From Andeanibacterium sp035497315 (GTDB lineage Bacteria; Pseudomonadota; Alphaproteobacteria; Sphingomonadales; Sphingomonadaceae): DNA of 18,671 nt. The stretch is taken from NCBI GenBank assembly GCA_035497315.1, contig DATJDU010000008.1:1-18671 (forward strand), read 5' to 3'. The notes below the pieces were generated by a model, which searched no databases, was not told the DNA's origin, and saw nothing but the letters and a program-made list of their open reading frames with translations. Below are positions 1 through 7,246 of the stretch, piece by piece. Made by a program: the position numbers and the translations under genes. Within the stretch, counting starts at the first letter, position 1. Each line of letters opens with the position of its first letter.

Positions 1-1
1 G

Positions 2-1096
2 GGCATGCCCTGCAACGAAATGAGCGCCGACTGGGCCGCCCAGCGCATCAAGGGGCTCTCGCTCTGGGGCGCGGTGGTGGACGGTCTCAAGCGTTCGCTC
101 GGCCTCAACAAGCGGCCCAATGACGGGCAGCAGGTGAAGACCCTGCTCGAAACCTTCCGCTATCCCCGCCTTGGCCCCGGCATGATGTGGGAAGCCGCAC
201 GCGACCGGATCGTGGAGCGCGGCGGCCATGTGATCATGGGCCAGGCGCTCAAGCAGCTAGCTTCCGACGGACAGGGCGGCTGGCGCATGACTGCCGCTGG
301 CAAGGATGGCGAACTGGTGATTCGCGCGAAGCATGCGATCAGCTCCGCCCCGATGCGCGAACTGGCCGCGCGCCTGCATCCGCTGCCGGAAACCACGCTC
401 AACGCCTCGCAGCTCAAATATCGCGACTTCCTCACCGTGGCGCTGATGATCCGTTCGGAGGATTTGTTCCCCGACAATTGGATCTACATCCACGACAGCA
501 AGGTGCAGGTCGGCCGCGTGCAGAATTTCCGCAGCTGGTCGCCCGAAATGGTGCCTGACGAAAATGTCGCCTGCGTCGGCCTGGAATATTTCTGCTTCGA
601 AGGGGATGGCCTGTGGGCATCCAGCGACGAGGATCTGGTCGAACTGGCGAAGAAGGAAATGGCCATCCTGGGTCTGCTGGAACCTTCTGCCGTGATCGGC
701 GGCGCGGTGGTGCGCCAGGAAAAGGCCTATCCGGTCTATGACGAAACCTATGCCGCCAATGTCGCGGCGATGCGCCAGGAGCTGGAGGAGAAATTCCCCA
801 CGCTGCATCTGGTCGGCCGCAACGGCATGCATCGCTACAACAATCAGGATCACGCGATGATGACCGCGATGCTGACGGTGGAAAATATCCTCGCTGGCGA
901 GCGCCTGTACGACACATGGTGCGTCAATGAGGATGCGGAATATCACGAAGCGGGCGACGAAGGCGCCGAGAAGGCCCTGCCTCAGCGCGCCGATGTTCCT
1001 GCCACGAAACCGCTCAGCGAGGATCAGGCCGTCGCGCTTGCTTCGGTGCGCGACGTGCCGGAACGCATCGTCCCCGAGGGCCGCAAGGCCGCCTGA
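2..1096 (+). CDS. FAD-dependent oxidoreductase, UDP-galactopyranose mutase/HemY-like (5' truncated)
   Basis: The reading frame is open from the left edge, and the first in-window ATG (position 5) is probably internal. Members of this flavoprotein family are usually about 450-530 residues and begin with a GxGxxG Rossmann FAD motif, which is absent here, so roughly the first 100-170 residues lie outside the window. What remains looks like the substrate and FAD-closing half of a UGM/protoporphyrinogen-oxidase-fold protein. Near the C-terminus the GRNGMHRYNNQDHAMMTAM stretch matches the conserved flavin-contacting end of this group. The last ~50 residues form an acidic, Ala/Pro-rich tail that looks disordered. 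The substrate is unknown. Position ahead of GtrA, epimerase and GT-C genes (17-nt gap to GtrA) suggests sugar or lipid-sugar chemistry rather than haem synthesis; that is inference. Confidence 0.8.
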   Translation, partial: GMPCNEMSADWAAQRIKGLSLWGAVVDGLKRSLGLNKRPNDGQQVKTLLETFRYPRLGPGMMWEAARDRIVERGGHVIMGQALKQLASDGQGGWRMTAAGKDGELVIRAKHAISSAPMRELAARLHPLPETTLNASQLKYRDFLTVALMIRSEDLFPDNWIYIHDSKVQVGRVQNFRSWSPEMVPDENVACVGLEYFCFEGDGLWASSDEDLVELAKKEMAILGLLEPSAVIGGAVVRQEKAYPVYDETYAANVAAMRQELEEKFPTLHLVGRNGMHRYNNQDHAMMTAMLTVENILAGERLYDTWCVNEDAEYHEAGDEGAEKALPQRADVPATKPLSEDQAVALASVRDVPERIVPEGRKAA

Positions 1097-1113
1097 CGCC
1101 GAAAGGTCATAAG

Positions 1114-1533
1114 ATGGCGGAAAGTCTGTACCGTCTGAGCCAGAACCAGTTTCTGCGCTATGTCGTGGCCAGTGTCGGTGCCCTGTCGGTCGACATGGGC
1201 AGCTTCATCCTGCTGCTGCGTTTCGGAATGCTTGCCGGCCTCGCGGCCGCAATCGCCTACACCTTGGGCATCGTGGCCCATTGGGTGCTGCTCAGCCGTG
1301 GCGTTTTCAAGGAAGGCGTGGCCGAACGCGGCATGGCCCGCACGCAGCAGAAGGTGATCTTCTTCGTCACCACGCTTGGCGGGCTTGCCCTGACGACGGC
1401 GGTGGTCAGCGTGCTGGTGGCACTGGGCGTCGCGCCCATCGTGACCAAGGTTCTGGCCGTGGTGCTGAGCTTCACGCTCAACTGGCTGATCCGCAAACGT
1501 TACATTTTCCGGCCCGACGCGGCCGTTGCCTGA
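1114..1533 (+). CDS. GtrA family membrane protein (putative polyprenyl-linked sugar flippase)
   Basis: This 139-residue protein is mostly hydrophobic, with four predicted membrane helices at about residues 15-38, 42-62, 84-105 and 111-128. It has the typical GtrA ending NWLIRKRYIF just before the C-terminus. GtrA proteins are thought to flip or help transfer undecaprenyl-phosphate-linked sugars across the cytoplasmic membrane for O-antigen, teichoic acid or arabinogalactan modification. The ATG at 1114 is preceded by GAAAGG at 1101. It sits 17 nt after the flavoprotein stop and 19 nt before the epimerase start, so it is very probably in the same transcript. No GtrB-type polyprenyl-phosphate glycosyltransferase is visible here; one could lie just upstream of the window. 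The family call is firm; the transported sugar is unknown. Confidence 0.9.
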   Translation: MAESLYRLSQNQFLRYVVASVGALSVDMGSFILLLRFGMLAGLAAAIAYTLGIVAHWVLLSRGVFKEGVAERGMARTQQKVIFFVTTLGGLALTTAVVSVLVALGVAPIVTKVLAVVLSFTLNWLIRKRYIFRPDAAVA

Positions 1534-1552
1534 AGCGATACAGGGGAACATC

Positions 1553-2590
1553 ATGGCCGAATATCTCGTCACCGGGGGATCGGGGTTCGTGGGAACCCTG
1601 CTCGTGGGCAAGCTGCTCGACGAAGGGCATCGCGTCGTCTCGATCGACCTGCTGCCTTCCAGCCTCTCGCATCCCCGCCTCAACGCGGTGGTGGGCGATA
1701 TCCGCGATCGCGGCGCGCTCGATGCGATCTATGCCGCCTGCAAGCCCGACGCGGTGTTCCACTGTGCGGCGCTGCTGGCCCATGGCTCCATCACCGAAAA
1801 GGAACTGATGTCGCATAATGCGGAAGGCACCCGCATTCTGGCGGAGGCGACTGCGGCGGCCGGCGTGCGCAAGATCGTCTATCTTTCCAGCAATTGCCTG
1901 TGGGGCCACGGCTTCGACCGCCCGGTGCGTGAAGACGATACGCCTGCCCCTTGCGAGCCTTACGGGGTGAGCAAGCTGGAGGGCGAAAAGGTGCTGGCCG
2001 GCTTCGGCAACCAGTTCGAAACCGTCGCCATCCGTTGCCCGACGATTATCGACGAAGGGCGCCTGGGCCTGCTGGCGATCCTGTTCGAATTCATTTCCGA
2101 CGATAACCGCATCCCGATCGTGGGCAGCGGGGCCAACCGTTACCAGTTCATCTATGCCGCCGATCTGCTCGACGCGATGCTGCGAGCCGCGGCCTGCGAA
2201 GGCAGCCATGTCTTTGGCATCGGTTCGGACAATGTGCCCAGCATGGCGGGCGCCTTCCAGAACGTGATCGACGGATCGGGCAGCAAGTCCCGCCTGTTGC
2301 GCCTGCCCAAGGCGCCGATGATCCTGGCGATGAAGATCGCGCATCACCTGCGCATTTCGCCGCTGGGCCCCTATCATTACCGGATGATCGCCAGCTCCTT
2401 CGTATTCGATACGGCTGCGATCAAGCGGGTGCTGGGCTGGCAGCCGACGCTGACCAATGGCGAGATGCTGCTCAAGGCCTATCGCTATTACCACGCCAAC
2501 CGCTGCGAGATCGCGGCGCGCTCCAATGTTTCGGCGCATCGCCAGGCCACCAAGATGGGCGTGATCCGGGTATTGAAATGGCTCTCCTGA
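1553..2590 (+). CDS. NAD-dependent epimerase/dehydratase (extended SDR family)
   Basis: This 345-residue protein is a sugar-nucleotide or sterol-type extended SDR. It has the N-terminal nucleotide-binding motif TGGSGFVG (residues 7-14) and an acidic residue after the second strand (SID, Asp32), favouring NAD. Catalytic candidates are Ser112/Ser113 in YLSSN and the Y137-G-V-S-K141 pair. I chose ATG 1553, preceded by AGGGGA, over the longer TTG frame at 1526, because the Rossmann motif then falls at the normal distance and the protein does not run into gtrA. The C-terminal ~60 residues include a basic, hydrophobic stretch (PKAPMILAMKIAHHL) that may contact the membrane. The final 13 nt overlap the GT-C gene. 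The likely role is supplying or altering a sugar for this cluster; the precise reaction (epimerase, dehydratase or 3-beta-HSD-like) cannot be read from sequence. Confidence 0.85.
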   Translation: MAEYLVTGGSGFVGTLLVGKLLDEGHRVVSIDLLPSSLSHPRLNAVVGDIRDRGALDAIYAACKPDAVFHCAALLAHGSITEKELMSHNAEGTRILAEATAAAGVRKIVYLSSNCLWGHGFDRPVREDDTPAPCEPYGVSKLEGEKVLAGFGNQFETVAIRCPTIIDEGRLGLLAILFEFISDDNRIPIVGSGANRYQFIYAADLLDAMLRAAACEGSHVFGIGSDNVPSMAGAFQNVIDGSGSKSRLLRLPKAPMILAMKIAHHLRISPLGPYHYRMIASSFVFDTAAIKRVLGWQPTLTNGEMLLKAYRYYHANRCEIAARSNVSAHRQATKMGVIRVLKWLS

Positions 2591-4386
2591 GCGACGGCCT
2601 GGCGCCGTCGGCTGACGGAGCTGCGCGGGATAAGACAGAAAATGAGGCGGGCGCGCCGTGGCGCCCGTCCCTCTGGCATATCTGGCTGGCGCTGTCGGTC
2701 TTCCTGCTGGTGGCCAATCTGCCCAATGTGATCCACTCGCTCGCGCCCGAGCCTGACGATTATCTGCGTCTGGCACAGGTGCGCGACTGGCTTGCAGGAC
2801 AGGACTGGTTCGATTCCCGCCAATATCGCATGAATCCGCCAGTGGGGGCGGATATCCATTGGGTCCGGCTGGTCGACTTGCCCATCGCGGGCTTCATGCT
2901 GTTCTTCCGGCTCTTCCTCGATCAGCAGGCAAGCGAGACTGCGGCAATGGTCGCGGTGCCGCTGGCCCAGCTCTATGTCACCATGCTGGTGCTGCGCGCG
3001 CTGATGCGCGAACTTGGCCAGACGCCGACGGAGATTCAGCTGGGAATGGCCGCCATTCCCCTCATGCCGCTGCTGATCTTCAATTACATGCCGATGCGCA
3101 TCGATCACCATGGCTGGCAGGCTGTCGCCATGCTGACCATTGTCTGGCTGATGATCCGTTCGGGATATCGGCAGGCGCTCATGGCAGGTTTCCTTGCCGC
3201 CGTGCTGCTGTTCATTTCGGTGGAAGGGATGCCGATGGTCGCGGTGATCGGCGGCCTTTATGCAATCCGGTACTGGCTGAACCGCTCGCGCGACTATGAG
3301 GGCTATCTTCTGGGCCTGGCACTGGGTGGCCCGGTCCTGTTCCTGATCCTGCGGCCGGTGTCGGATTTCGGTACGCCCTATTGCGACATGCTCAGCTGGC
3401 CGCACTTCCTCGCTTTCGGTGCCAGTGCACTTGCGGCACTGGCTGCGCGCCTGTTCCCGGCGCAGGCGAGCAAGGCCGGCCGGTTGCTCGCTCTGGCTCC
3501 CATCCCGCTGGTGGCCGCACCGGCCATGCTGGTGCCGCTGGGCATATGCGCGATTTCGCCCATGGCGATGCTCGATCCGGTACTGAAGGCCAATTGGTTC
3601 AACTATCTGATGGAATCCGCACCGCTCTGGCGCCAGTTCCCTTCTGTCGCCGTGATGCTGGTTGCGGATTTCGTGCTCATCATCATTGGCGCGCGCCTTG
3701 CGCATGCGCGCTGGCAGGGCGGCGATTACTGGCCGAAATGGGCGTTTCTCACTTTTGCGACACTGGCTGCGGCGGCCATTGCCCTGCTCGTCATGCGGGC
3801 GGCGATCACCGCGCAACTGCTGACCCTGCCCTATTCCGCGCTGATTCTGACGCGGCTTCTGCCCAAGGCGCAGGCGCTTGGCGGGCCGGCCAAGCGGGTA
3901 TTCGCGACCGTGGCCTGCTTCGTCCTGGCAACCCCGGCGCTGGTCACTGCCGCGGCAAAGCCGTTCGATGCGAGAGTGAATTACACGTTGGTCAGCCATC
4001 CCCGATTGGGCGCGGACGGTGAATGCAGTATCGACTATCTGAAGAAGATTCCGCCCACGATGATGTTCTCATCGCTCGATCTCAGCGCGGAAATCGTCGC
4101 GCGTACGCCGCATAGCGTCGTGATGGGCGGCTATCACCGCAATCAGGCGAAGATGCTCGAAGTCTTCCGCGCCTTTGGCGGGCCGATCGATCAGGCGGAA
4201 ACCATCGTCCGGGCAAATCACGCGAAATATCTGGTGACCTGCACCAGCTCGCCCGATCTGGCAGCCTATGCCAATATGGGTAAGGATAATCTGGCCGACC
4301 GCATCTTTGCCGGCACCCCTCCGCCCTGGCTGGAGCCGGTGCCCAATTTGGGCAATGCCGCCTTGCGCCTCTACCGCGTCAAATAG
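2578..4386 (+). CDS. GT-C-like polytopic membrane protein with soluble C-terminal domain (STT3/PglB-like plan)
   Basis: 602 residues. A short hydrophilic N-terminus (1-30) is followed by membrane helix 1 (about 33-52) and a large first external loop with PEPDDYLRLAQ (Asp60-Asp61) and HWVRLVDLP. About ten more helices follow, up to residue ~460, then a soluble domain (461-602). Loop motifs RIDHHGW (Asp176) and SVEG (Glu216) recall the acidic metal- and acceptor-binding residues of GT-C enzymes such as STT3/PglB and ArnT. Two cysteines in the C-terminal domain (Cys483, Cys555) could form a disulfide outside the membrane. The ATG lies inside the last codons of the epimerase (13-nt overlap), so translation is probably coupled. 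Inference: it transfers a sugar from a polyprenyl carrier, presumably the one handled by the adjacent GtrA. I do not recognise a named family, and a non-catalytic membrane role remains possible. Confidence 0.75.
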   Translation: MALLSDGLAPSADGAARDKTENEAGAPWRPSLWHIWLALSVFLLVANLPNVIHSLAPEPDDYLRLAQVRDWLAGQDWFDSRQYRMNPPVGADIHWVRLVDLPIAGFMLFFRLFLDQQASETAAMVAVPLAQLYVTMLVLRALMRELGQTPTEIQLGMAAIPLMPLLIFNYMPMRIDHHGWQAVAMLTIVWLMIRSGYRQALMAGFLAAVLLFISVEGMPMVAVIGGLYAIRYWLNRSRDYEGYLLGLALGGPVLFLILRPVSDFGTPYCDMLSWPHFLAFGASALAALAARLFPAQASKAGRLLALAPIPLVAAPAMLVPLGICAISPMAMLDPVLKANWFNYLMESAPLWRQFPSVAVMLVADFVLIIIGARLAHARWQGGDYWPKWAFLTFATLAAAAIALLVMRAAITAQLLTLPYSALILTRLLPKAQALGGPAKRVFATVACFVLATPALVTAAAKPFDARVNYTLVSHPRLGADGECSIDYLKKIPPTMMFSSLDLSAEIVARTPHSVVMGGYHRNQAKMLEVFRAFGGPIDQAETIVRANHAKYLVTCTSSPDLAAYANMGKDNLADRIFAGTPPPWLEPVPNLGNAALRLYRVK

Positions 4387-4404
4387 GCCCGCTCACCCCG
4401 GCCT
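4385..4404. terminator. weak hairpin spanning two convergent stop codons
   Basis: An AGGCC/GGCCT inverted repeat with a 10-nt loop covers the stop of the GT-C-like gene (TAG, 4384-4386) and the stop of msrB (read from 4395 to 4393). Only six bases separate the genes. The stem is only 5 bp and neither side has a T-run, so it is at best a weak bidirectional terminator. Confidence 0.2.
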
Positions 4405-4884
4405 GAACTTCATCGCCACGCCGTTCATGCAGTAACGCAGGCCGGTGGGTTTCGGACCGTCGCGGAAGACGTGGCCCAGATGGCCGCCGCAATCGGCGCA
4501 ATGCACTTCGGTGCGGGGATAGCCCAGCTGATTGTCGGTGGAGGTGCCGATCGCGCCGGGCAGCGGTTTCCAGAAGCTGGGCCAGCCGGTGCCGCTTTCG
4601 AACTTGGTAGCGCTCGAATACAGCTCGTTGTCGCAGCCCTTGCACAGGAAAGTGCCCTTGCGATGCTCCTTGTTGAGCGGCGAGGTAAAGGGGCGCTCGG
4701 TTACTTCGTGGCGCAGCACGTCATAGGCTTGCCGGTCCAGCAGCTTGCGCCATTCGGCATCCGTATGGGTCACGCGGTAGCCCGCGGCGAAGGCCGGGTC
4801 CGAGGTTGAAAACGCGGCGAGCGAGGCCGCGCTGCCCAGCCAGCCAAGCAAGGCCCTGCGGGATACGGCGAGATGCGGTTTCAT
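4393..4884 (-). CDS. msrB: peptide-methionine (R)-S-oxide reductase MsrB, Tat-exported
   Basis: 163 residues. It reduces the R-epimer of methionine sulfoxide in oxidised proteins. The catalytic cysteine is Cys152 in RYCMN. The structural zinc ligands are Cys81/Cys84 (CKGC) and Cys129/Cys132 (CADC), and the substrate-pocket motif SGTGWPSF lies at 98-104. The usual second-cysteine position just before GWPSF is Thr, so the enzyme resembles MsrB forms that are not recycled through that cysteine. The N-terminus carries a twin-arginine signal (SRRALLG, residues 8-14), a hydrophobic core and a likely cleavage after AFA or AFAA near residue 33. It should therefore act in the periplasm, where a folded, zinc-loaded enzyme would arrive by Tat. 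The start has a good SD (GGAGAGG, 4889-4895). It lies 63 nt after the ABC permease and may share its transcript. Confidence 0.95.
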   Translation of the reverse strand: MKPHLAVSRRALLGWLGSAASLAAFSTSDPAFAAGYRVTHTDAEWRKLLDRQAYDVLRHEVTERPFTSPLNKEHRKGTFLCKGCDNELYSSATKFESGTGWPSFWKPLPGAIGTSTDNQLGYPRTEVHCADCGGHLGHVFRDGPKPTGLRYCMNGVAMKFRPG

Positions 4885-4947
4885 GATGCCTCTCCAATCA
4901 CGTCCATGTCTATCACAGCAACGCGTGAACGGCGAAACGGTTGCGGG

Positions 4948-6222
4948 TCAGCGGATGGACGATGTGCCGCCCTTGATAATCGTCAGCAGGCCGCGCCGTC
5001 TCGTGCGGCTCTGCTGGGGCCCCGATTTCATCACCCGCTTGCGGAACAGCGTCGAACCTACCTTGACGAATACCGCCACTGCCAGCGCCTGCCAGACGAG
5101 CGCGGCGAAATGCGGCCATAGTGCTCCGTCGGTCGCCGCGCGCGCCAGCATGGCGAAGGGGGAACTGAGCGGGAAGGCGATCGCCGCTATCTCCATAGGC
5201 TTCCCAGTTTGCGTTAGCGCGTAGTTGGAGAAGAAGAAGACCAGCAATTGCAGCATGGTGACGGGCATGGACAGCGTCTGCACTTCGCGCACTGTTGTCG
5301 CCATCGAGCCGATCGACAGGAAGATCGAACCGAGCAGCAGGTAGCCCATCGAGAAATAGATCACGCCGAGCAGCAGGAACAGCGGCCAGCCCACGCCGGG
5401 CGTGGGCAGGTCATGGAAGTCGAGCACGCCGGGCAATGCGCTCTGCATTCCGGCAAGGCCGATCAGCCCGCCGATCACCGTGCTCCACACCGCCACGCCC
5501 ACCAGCGAGACCGCCAGCATGGCGAACAGCTTGCCCAGGAATACCGCATCCATCGGGATGGCTGCGGCCAGCACTTCGATGATCTTGTTGGCCTTTTCCT
5601 CAACCAGATTCGAAAGCACCATGCCTGCCAGCAGCATGATGAGCAGGAACAGCACCGTCTGCCCCACCTGGGCGGTGGTGATCTGTCCGCGCCGCTCCTT
5701 GGCGCCGCTGGTGGCAACGCCGGTGAGCTTTACCGGAGGATAGTCGGTAGGCGTGCGGGCGAGTGCCTGGGCTGAAATCAGCGCAACCGGCCCTTCCCAC
5801 CATTGCAGCCTCTCCTGTGTGGCAATCAGTTCCGGCGCGGCAGGAGTACCGGTGACGATGCCCGCCATATTGCCCTTGCGTTGTTCCAGCACGGCGCTCG
5901 CGTCGAAGGCTTCGCCCGGCGTCAGCCGCTTGAGTTTGACCATGTGGGGGATCGCCGAGCCGATCTTCGGCGCAAGCTGCTCATAGGCGGTCAGCATCCG
6001 GTCCACATCGGCATCTTCCATGGCAATGCCGATTTCAGGCTGGGCGGTTTCCTGCTGAACCTGTTCGCCGATGCCGCCGGCAAGGCCGCCCACCACTAGC
6101 GGGAAAAGCGGGCCGAGCAGGAAGAAGATGAAAGCGCGGCTGAACAGAATCGCGACGAAGTCGCGCCGGGCGACGACGAAGGCGGCTTGCCAGATCGAAA
6201 GACGGCCTGCGGTAGTGCTCAT
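4948..6222 (-). CDS. ABC-2 type exporter permease (NatB-like)
   Basis: 424 residues with the layout of the NatB/ABC2_membrane_3 group: one N-terminal membrane helix (about 24-50), a large extracytoplasmic domain (about 51-195), then five or six helices. The coupling segment EEKANKIIEVLAAAIPMDAVFLGK follows the second helix, near residues 226-250; the EEK-NK-IEVL pattern is characteristic. It forms the membrane half of an exporter powered by the adjacent ATPase. The two genes overlap by ATGA (6219-6222), indicating translational coupling and a 1:1 complex. Known relatives export sodium or other small toxic compounds, but the substrate here cannot be told. The C-terminus is basic (KRVMKSGPQQSRTRRR) and presumably cytoplasmic. 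Confidence 0.92.
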   Translation of the reverse strand: MSTTAGRLSIWQAAFVVARRDFVAILFSRAFIFFLLGPLFPLVVGGLAGGIGEQVQQETAQPEIGIAMEDADVDRMLTAYEQLAPKIGSAIPHMVKLKRLTPGEAFDASAVLEQRKGNMAGIVTGTPAAPELIATQERLQWWEGPVALISAQALARTPTDYPPVKLTGVATSGAKERRGQITTAQVGQTVLFLLIMLLAGMVLSNLVEEKANKIIEVLAAAIPMDAVFLGKLFAMLAVSLVGVAVWSTVIGGLIGLAGMQSALPGVLDFHDLPTPGVGWPLFLLLGVIYFSMGYLLLGSIFLSIGSMATTVREVQTLSMPVTMLQLLVFFFSNYALTQTGKPMEIAAIAFPLSSPFAMLARAATDGALWPHFAALVWQALAVAVFVKVGSTLFRKRVMKSGPQQSRTRRRGLLTIIKGGTSSIR

Positions 6223-7202
6223 GCCCGACCCTCCTCTTCCGGAGAGGCTTCCAGGGCGCGTGCCGCCGCTTCGCCGGCAATGGCAACGAAGGCATCATGC
6301 AGCCCCGCGCGTTCGATGGAGAGCGACAGGATGCCGGCCTCCCCCTCGATCAGTGCGCGCAGCAGCGGCTCGATCCCGGTCTCGGGCAGGTCGAAATACC
6401 AAAAAGAGCCCTCCCGCCGGGCCTTTTCGGGCAGGGCTGTCCGCCAGGGGCCATCGGCATGGGCGGTTTCAAGCCGGACCTGCGCGGGAATGCGGTCTCG
6501 CGCGACGTCGACTCGCCCGGCAAAGGGCACCTTGCCCCCGGCGATAATCGCGATCTGCTCACAGAGCCGCTCTGCATGGGCGATGACATGGGTGGAGAAG
6601 ATCACTGTGGTGCCTTCTTCCGCCAGGCGGCGGATCATCTGTTCCAGCTTGCCCTGATTGAGCGCGTCGAGGCCGGAGAAAGGCTCGTCCAGCACCACCA
6701 GCTTCGGTTTGTGGACCAGCGTACCCAGCAATTGCACCGTTTGCGCCATGCCCTTGGAAAGCTGGCGAATCTGGCGGTCGGCAGCATGGCCAAGGCCATG
6801 ATTTTCCAGTAGTTCTCGGCCTCTTTGGCGACCCACCTTCAGCGGCAGGCCGCGCAGGGCGCCCATGAAAGCGATTGCCTCATAGGCTTTCATCGACGGG
6901 TAGAGCCCGCGTTCTTCGGGCAGATAGCCGATCAGCCGGGCGACATCGTGCGGGCGTTCGTGCCCCAGCACACGGCGGGTTCCCGCATCGGGATCGATGA
7001 TCCCCAGCAGCATGCGCAGGGTGGTGGTCTTGCCCGCGCCGTTTGGCCCCAGAATGCCGTAAATCGCGCCTTCGGGGACGGAAAGGTCCACTCCGTCAAC
7101 GGCAAGAGTGCCGTCGAAACGCTTCACCAGGCCGCGGGCTTCTATTGCCAGCGGCCTGGTATGGTTGTCCGCGGGTCGGGGATCGCCTAGCTCGGTTTGC
7201 AT
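6219..7202 (-). CDS. ABC transporter ATP-binding protein (NatA-like)
   Basis: 327 residues. The nucleotide-binding domain is complete: Walker A GPNGAGKT (52-59), a Q-loop region of the PEERGLYPSM type (95-104) with Glu where Gln is usual, signature LSKGM (148-152), Walker B LVVLDEP (168-174), D-loop SGLD (176-179) and switch His205 (STHV). The PEERGLY and LSKGM variants are normal for this exporter branch. About 100 residues after the core match the DUF4162-like C-terminal domain typical of ATPases paired with ABC-2 permeases. The start is ATG 7202; no convincing Shine-Dalgarno lies upstream, so initiation may be leaderless or weak. The gene is divergent from queG across only 44 bases, so the two promoters must overlap or lie within coding sequence. 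Confidence 0.94.
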   Translation of the reverse strand: MQTELGDPRPADNHTRPLAIEARGLVKRFDGTLAVDGVDLSVPEGAIYGILGPNGAGKTTTLRMLLGIIDPDAGTRRVLGHERPHDVARLIGYLPEERGLYPSMKAYEAIAFMGALRGLPLKVGRQRGRELLENHGLGHAADRQIRQLSKGMAQTVQLLGTLVHKPKLVVLDEPFSGLDALNQGKLEQMIRRLAEEGTTVIFSTHVIAHAERLCEQIAIIAGGKVPFAGRVDVARDRIPAQVRLETAHADGPWRTALPEKARREGSFWYFDLPETGIEPLLRALIEGEAGILSLSIERAGLHDAFVAIAGEAAARALEASPEEEGRA

Positions 7203-7206
7203 GGGT

Positions 7207-7222
7207 GCGAGTTAGCGCTCGC
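7207..7222. promoter_or_regulatory. inverted repeat in the 44-base divergent gap
   Basis: GCGAG (7207-7211) and CTCGC (7218-7222) form a 5-bp inverted repeat with a 6-base centre. They lie just upstream of the ABC ATPase start and 24 bases before the queG start. The gap (7203-7246) is too short for two separate promoters with standard leaders. The repeat could be an operator or chance in GC-rich DNA. I see no clear -35/-10 pair. Confidence 0.2.
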
Positions 7223-7246
7223 CGATGAACAGGAGCAACAGCGAAC

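Noticed and set aside
1526..1552. Upstream TTG start for the epimerase
   Set aside because: It would overlap the end of gtrA and add nine residues before the Rossmann motif; ATG 1553 has a good purine-rich ribosome site and the expected spacing.
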